From NCBI RefSeq assembly GCF_001931485.1, contig NZ_MSDV01000075.1, positions 124,001 through 188,000 of the forward strand: DNA of 64,000 nucleotides. The letters are read 5' to 3'. Shown here one piece after another: positions 61,439 through 64,000 of the stretch. Each line of letters starts with the position of its first letter. Position 1 is the stretch's first letter. Source of the stretch: Burkholderia sp. SRS-W-2-2016. Its GTDB lineage: Bacteria; Pseudomonadota; Gammaproteobacteria; Burkholderiales; Burkholderiaceae. The notes beneath the pieces are model-generated. The model was not told where the DNA came from. It made no database searches and saw only the letters and a program-made list of their open reading frames with translations. The translations under genes were made by a program, and so were the position numbers.

Positions 61439-62725
61439 ATGCATATCACCGGACCGCTTCCGACCGACAAAAAAGCCCGACTGGTGTTCGGGCTGGACTG
61501 GCGCGCGTATCCGACGAAAAGCGCGAAGGCTGAACGCCGGCGCTACGCCGAAGACTTCGGCGCGACGCATCACGTCGAGTTCAAGGTCGGACAGGAGACG
61601 ATCGCAGGCTTCGCGGCGCCCGAGGCATCCGACATTCGCGGTCTGAAGCTGTACTCGGGCGCGGCGCGTGTTGCCGTGCACGCGCGAGTGAAGTCGAAGC
61701 CCGCTGCGCTCGTGCTCCTGCAGGATGGCGACCACATTCACCTGGTCTTCGTTGTGCGCGGCGTCGTGCGTAGCGACGAGGTGCTGACGCCCGAGGCGGC
61801 TCGCGTGCGGTGTGATGCGATCCGTAATGAATGCCAGCGCCTCAATGTTCCGCTTGTAACGCTCGGCGCGGGCCAGTCCATCGGTGAGGTTGACGAGAGC
61901 TTCGCAGCGGCGGCGCTGCTTGAAGATCGCAAGGCGGGTCGGGTCACGAAGCTACCTGTCGCTATTCCGACCGCAATTCCGCTGACGATCATTGTGGTTA
62001 CGCTCCTTGCGGTCGGCAGCAAGGTCTATGACGCGATGCAGCCGCCGCCACCGCCGCCGCCGCATGAGCCAACGTTTGCAGAAAAGTATGAGGCTGCGGT
62101 CCGCAAGACATTCGCGTCAGCGCCGCCCCGTGCGAATGAACTCGCGCCTGCGCTGATTGGCACGCTGGGCAGCAGCGAGACCAACCGGTCCGGCTTTCGC
62201 TTCGAGAGCGCGGACTGCGGAATATCCGGCAACTGCACCATCACGTACGGCCGCGAAGGCGGCACGTTCACAGGCTTCGATCGCGACGCAATTCCCGCCA
62301 TGCGTCCGCTCACGTTCGACGCCGATGGTCGGCACCTGAAGACCCGCGGGCCCGCGATTCCGGTTGTGGCTCCTGTGTCGTCGGCGGGGCAGGAAGCATG
62401 GCCGTCCGAGCAGGGGTTGATCGAGGCGCTCCAGACACCGCCCCAACGACTCTCGCAGCGGCCGTTCGAGCTGGACAGTCAGGGCTACATCGTTCTGTTG
62501 CAGCCATCCAAACCGGTTATGTCCGACCAGTCAGGCGCGGGTCCGCGACCCAAACGGCTGATGCGGGTGGGCGACTGGCAGATCGACGGCTTCCGATGGC
62601 AGTCGGTGCTTCTTTCCCGACTGCCAGCAAACATGGCGATCGACAGTCTGAAAGTCGAATACCGGATGACCGAACCGGTAGGCATCCATTTCACAGCGAA
62701 GGGCAAATACTATGTTCTCGACTAG
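61439..62725 (+). CDS. pilO: PilO-like type IVb pilus assembly protein
   Basis: This 428-residue protein has a cytosolic N-terminal domain (LVFGLDWRAYPTKSAKAE, a PilM-like start), a membrane helix around 181-197 (PLTIIVVTLLAVGSKVY), a Pro tract, then a periplasmic part. It corresponds to the TcpD/PilO type of inner-membrane platform. ATG 61439 is chosen; the longer frame from 61367 overlaps pilN. It overlaps the next gene by 14 bases. Confidence 0.8.
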   Translation: MHITGPLPTDKKARLVFGLDWRAYPTKSAKAERRRYAEDFGATHHVEFKVGQETIAGFAAPEASDIRGLKLYSGAARVAVHARVKSKPAALVLLQDGDHIHLVFVVRGVVRSDEVLTPEAARVRCDAIRNECQRLNVPLVTLGAGQSIGEVDESFAAAALLEDRKAGRVTKLPVAIPTAIPLTIIVVTLLAVGSKVYDAMQPPPPPPPHEPTFAEKYEAAVRKTFASAPPRANELAPALIGTLGSSETNRSGFRFESADCGISGNCTITYGREGGTFTGFDRDAIPAMRPLTFDADGRHLKTRGPAIPVVAPVSSAGQEAWPSEQGLIEALQTPPQRLSQRPFELDSQGYIVLLQPSKPVMSDQSGAGPRPKRLMRVGDWQIDGFRWQSVLLSRLPANMAIDSLKVEYRMTEPVGIHFTAKGKYYVLD

Positions 62726-63299
62726 CCGAATCCTCGCGCGCACCGTCATCGCTCTGGGGGCGGGCGGGATCATGCTGTCATCAGCGACAGCGCGCGCCGA
62801 TAGTCCTCATCTCACGCTGGACGATATCGACCAGCTTTCGCGCGACAAGGTGGTGCGCCAGCTCAGAGGGACCGGCGAGGGTGCGGCGGCGACGGGCACT
62901 GTGAGTCTGTCCGCGCCGGCGCCCACAGCGCCGGACGCGTCCCCGCCGCCGAAAGTTGCGCCCAAGCCCGCAGCCACCACACGGCCGCGCGCGGAGCCGG
63001 CCACATTCGTGGGTGCCTACACCGACCCGACAGGTGGCTATGTCCTCTACGAGCTGGGCGGCGGAATCTACTCCGCGCATCTGGGCAAAAAACTCCTGAA
63101 TGGATGGGTTGCACAGAAGGTGGACGGCTATCTCGTCACGGTGGCTGAGGGCAGGCACGTGTGGAGCGAACCCATTCGTAGCGAGGCGGTCGCCGGCATG
63201 TCCTCAAGCCCGGCGCTTCAGGCGATCACCGACCTCGGCGGTCCATTGCCTCCGTCCGGTGTATTCGGCGCACCCGTTCGCGTGACTTCAGGGAGATAA
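62712..63299 (+). CDS. pilP: PilP-like type IVb pilus biogenesis protein
   Basis: This 195-residue secreted protein has a signal peptide (cleavage near ATARAD), the opening SPHLTLDDIDQLSRDKVVRQ, a Pro/Ala-rich linker and a C-terminal beta domain (GAYTDPTGGYVLYELGGGIY). PilP aligns the inner platform with the secretin. The gene is placed between pilO and the cut gene, as in R64-type pil clusters. The call depends on order and general layout. Confidence 0.78.
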   Translation: MFSTSRILARTVIALGAGGIMLSSATARADSPHLTLDDIDQLSRDKVVRQLRGTGEGAAATGTVSLSAPAPTAPDASPPPKVAPKPAATTRPRAEPATFVGAYTDPTGGYVLYELGGGIYSAHLGKKLLNGWVAQKVDGYLVTVAEGRHVWSEPIRSEAVAGMSSSPALQAITDLGGPLPPSGVFGAPVRVTSGR

Positions 63300-63303
63300 C
63301 AGC

Positions 63304-64000
63304 ATGAGTATGTTTTCTGGCGTTCAATCCGACGAGCCGGCTGCCCGTGGTCTGTTCGGTCGCCTGAGGGTATGGTGTGCGGGCTTTACCGAATCGAGCC
63401 CGTCGACCATTCTTCCCGTCGCGGAGCCGCAATTCGAGAGGGAGGCCCTGCCTGTGAGCCCGCATGCGACGACGCTTGGCATGCGTCTGCGCAACGGCGA
63501 CATCACCGACGTCGAGGCAAACGAGCCGGTGAAGGATTGGGAGTCGTTGCAGAGCAGTGAGCCAATCCAACGGAGTGAGCCGTTGCAGGCGGAGACGCGC
63601 TCGACGATCCACGCTGAGTCGGCGCACGACGGTGTCGGGGGCGTGCCAGAGGCCGACCGCGAAATGCAACGCCAGTCGGCCGATGTGTCGGCGCAGAGAT
63701 TCAATTGCCCAGCTGGACAGACAACGGCTTCCGACAATGAGCCGGTGACCGATGCAGTGGTCGGGAAAGCGCCGCCGTCATCGCCGCAGCGCCCGCACGA
63801 ACCGGTAGCGGAAGAGGGCGAGAAGGCGTTGATCGAATCGGACGTTCTCTATACGCCGATTGGCTTGCCTCAACTGATTTCGGTCGAGGGGCTGGGCCCG
63901 TTCAAACGCGTCCTGTGCGAAGCCGGCGCCGACGCTACGCTGCATATCACCGCATCTGCGCGGCGCAGCTTCGTCGCCGTGGATATGCAGGCCGGTGTCG
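63304..64000 (+). CDS. Next pilus-operon gene, N-terminal part (partial; possibly PilQ ATPase)
   Basis: The frame from ATG 63304 is open to the window end (232 codons). The first 185 residues are low-complexity and Glu/Pro/Ser/Gln-rich (e.g. EPIQRSEPLQAETRS), followed by a more ordered part starting VLYTPIGLPQLISVEGLGPF. In R64-like clusters the gene after pilP is pilQ, the GspE-type assembly ATPase, and position suggests this, but no ATPase motif is yet in view. The long disordered start would be unusual for PilQ. Confidence 0.5.
   Translation, partial: MSMFSGVQSDEPAARGLFGRLRVWCAGFTESSPSTILPVAEPQFEREALPVSPHATTLGMRLRNGDITDVEANEPVKDWESLQSSEPIQRSEPLQAETRSTIHAESAHDGVGGVPEADREMQRQSADVSAQRFNCPAGQTTASDNEPVTDAVVGKAPPSSPQRPHEPVAEEGEKALIESDVLYTPIGLPQLISVEGLGPFKRVLCEAGADATLHITASARRSFVAVDMQAGV

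Noticed and set aside
1..64000. tRNA or rRNA genes, insertion sequences, integrase or phage genes
   Set aside because: None recognised by reading; absence was not tested with a search tool.

Overview
The window looks like part of a large secondary replicon (chromid or megaplasmid) of a GC-rich betaproteobacterium, most likely Burkholderiaceae (Paraburkholderia, Caballeronia or Burkholderia). This is inferred from the RepA/ParA/ParB set, the base composition, and the mix of porins, ABC binding proteins, LysR/DeoR/AraC regulators and RND pumps. No species was identified and no search was run.

Region by region. 1-0.3 kb: C-terminal end of a GntP-type permease, followed by two hairpins. 0.5-6.3 kb: the replication and segregation core. 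It holds leftward repA, iterons in two opposed groups around an AT-rich centre, a perfect 24-bp inverted repeat, a 12-bp inverted repeat covering the parA start codon, overlapping parA-parB with a terminator, and about 1.07 kb carrying 11 copies of a 17-19 bp palindrome spaced about 81 bp apart (the presumed centromere). 6.3-8.7 kb: no convincing gene. 8.7-17.7 kb: a lipoprotein alpha/beta hydrolase and a three-gene RND efflux operon. 17.8-29.3 kb: a small secreted protein, two paralogous amino-acid antiporters, a Fur-family regulator, a branched-chain amino-acid binding protein, a LysR-controlled unit of amidohydrolase, porin and MFS transporter, and a BON protein. 29.5-30.1 kb: a broken clpV (type VI secretion ATPase). 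30.2-45.8 kb: a large hybrid histidine kinase, envelope proteins, a phospholipase-D-like protein, a GH28 pectinase, a duplicated outer-membrane barrel, and an AraC/VOC pair. 45.9-52.1 kb: trehalase, a polar amino-acid binding protein, a retropepsin-like protease, a DeoR regulator divergent from a Nudix hydrolase, and a second VOC protein. 52.3-52.8 kb: a fumarylacetoacetase remnant.

52.9-64.0 kb: a leftward HTH regulator faces a tightly packed rightward operon. The operon runs virB8, virB9, virB10, a lytic transglycosylase, a VirB9/TcpQ mosaic protein, a second transglycosylase, tcpQ, a PilN secretin, pilO, pilP and a further gene cut by the window end. It combines the core-channel genes of a type IV secretion system with the outer-membrane and assembly genes of a type IVb pilus. 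The open question is whether the two form one machine. That operon and the phased centromere array are the two most interesting features here.
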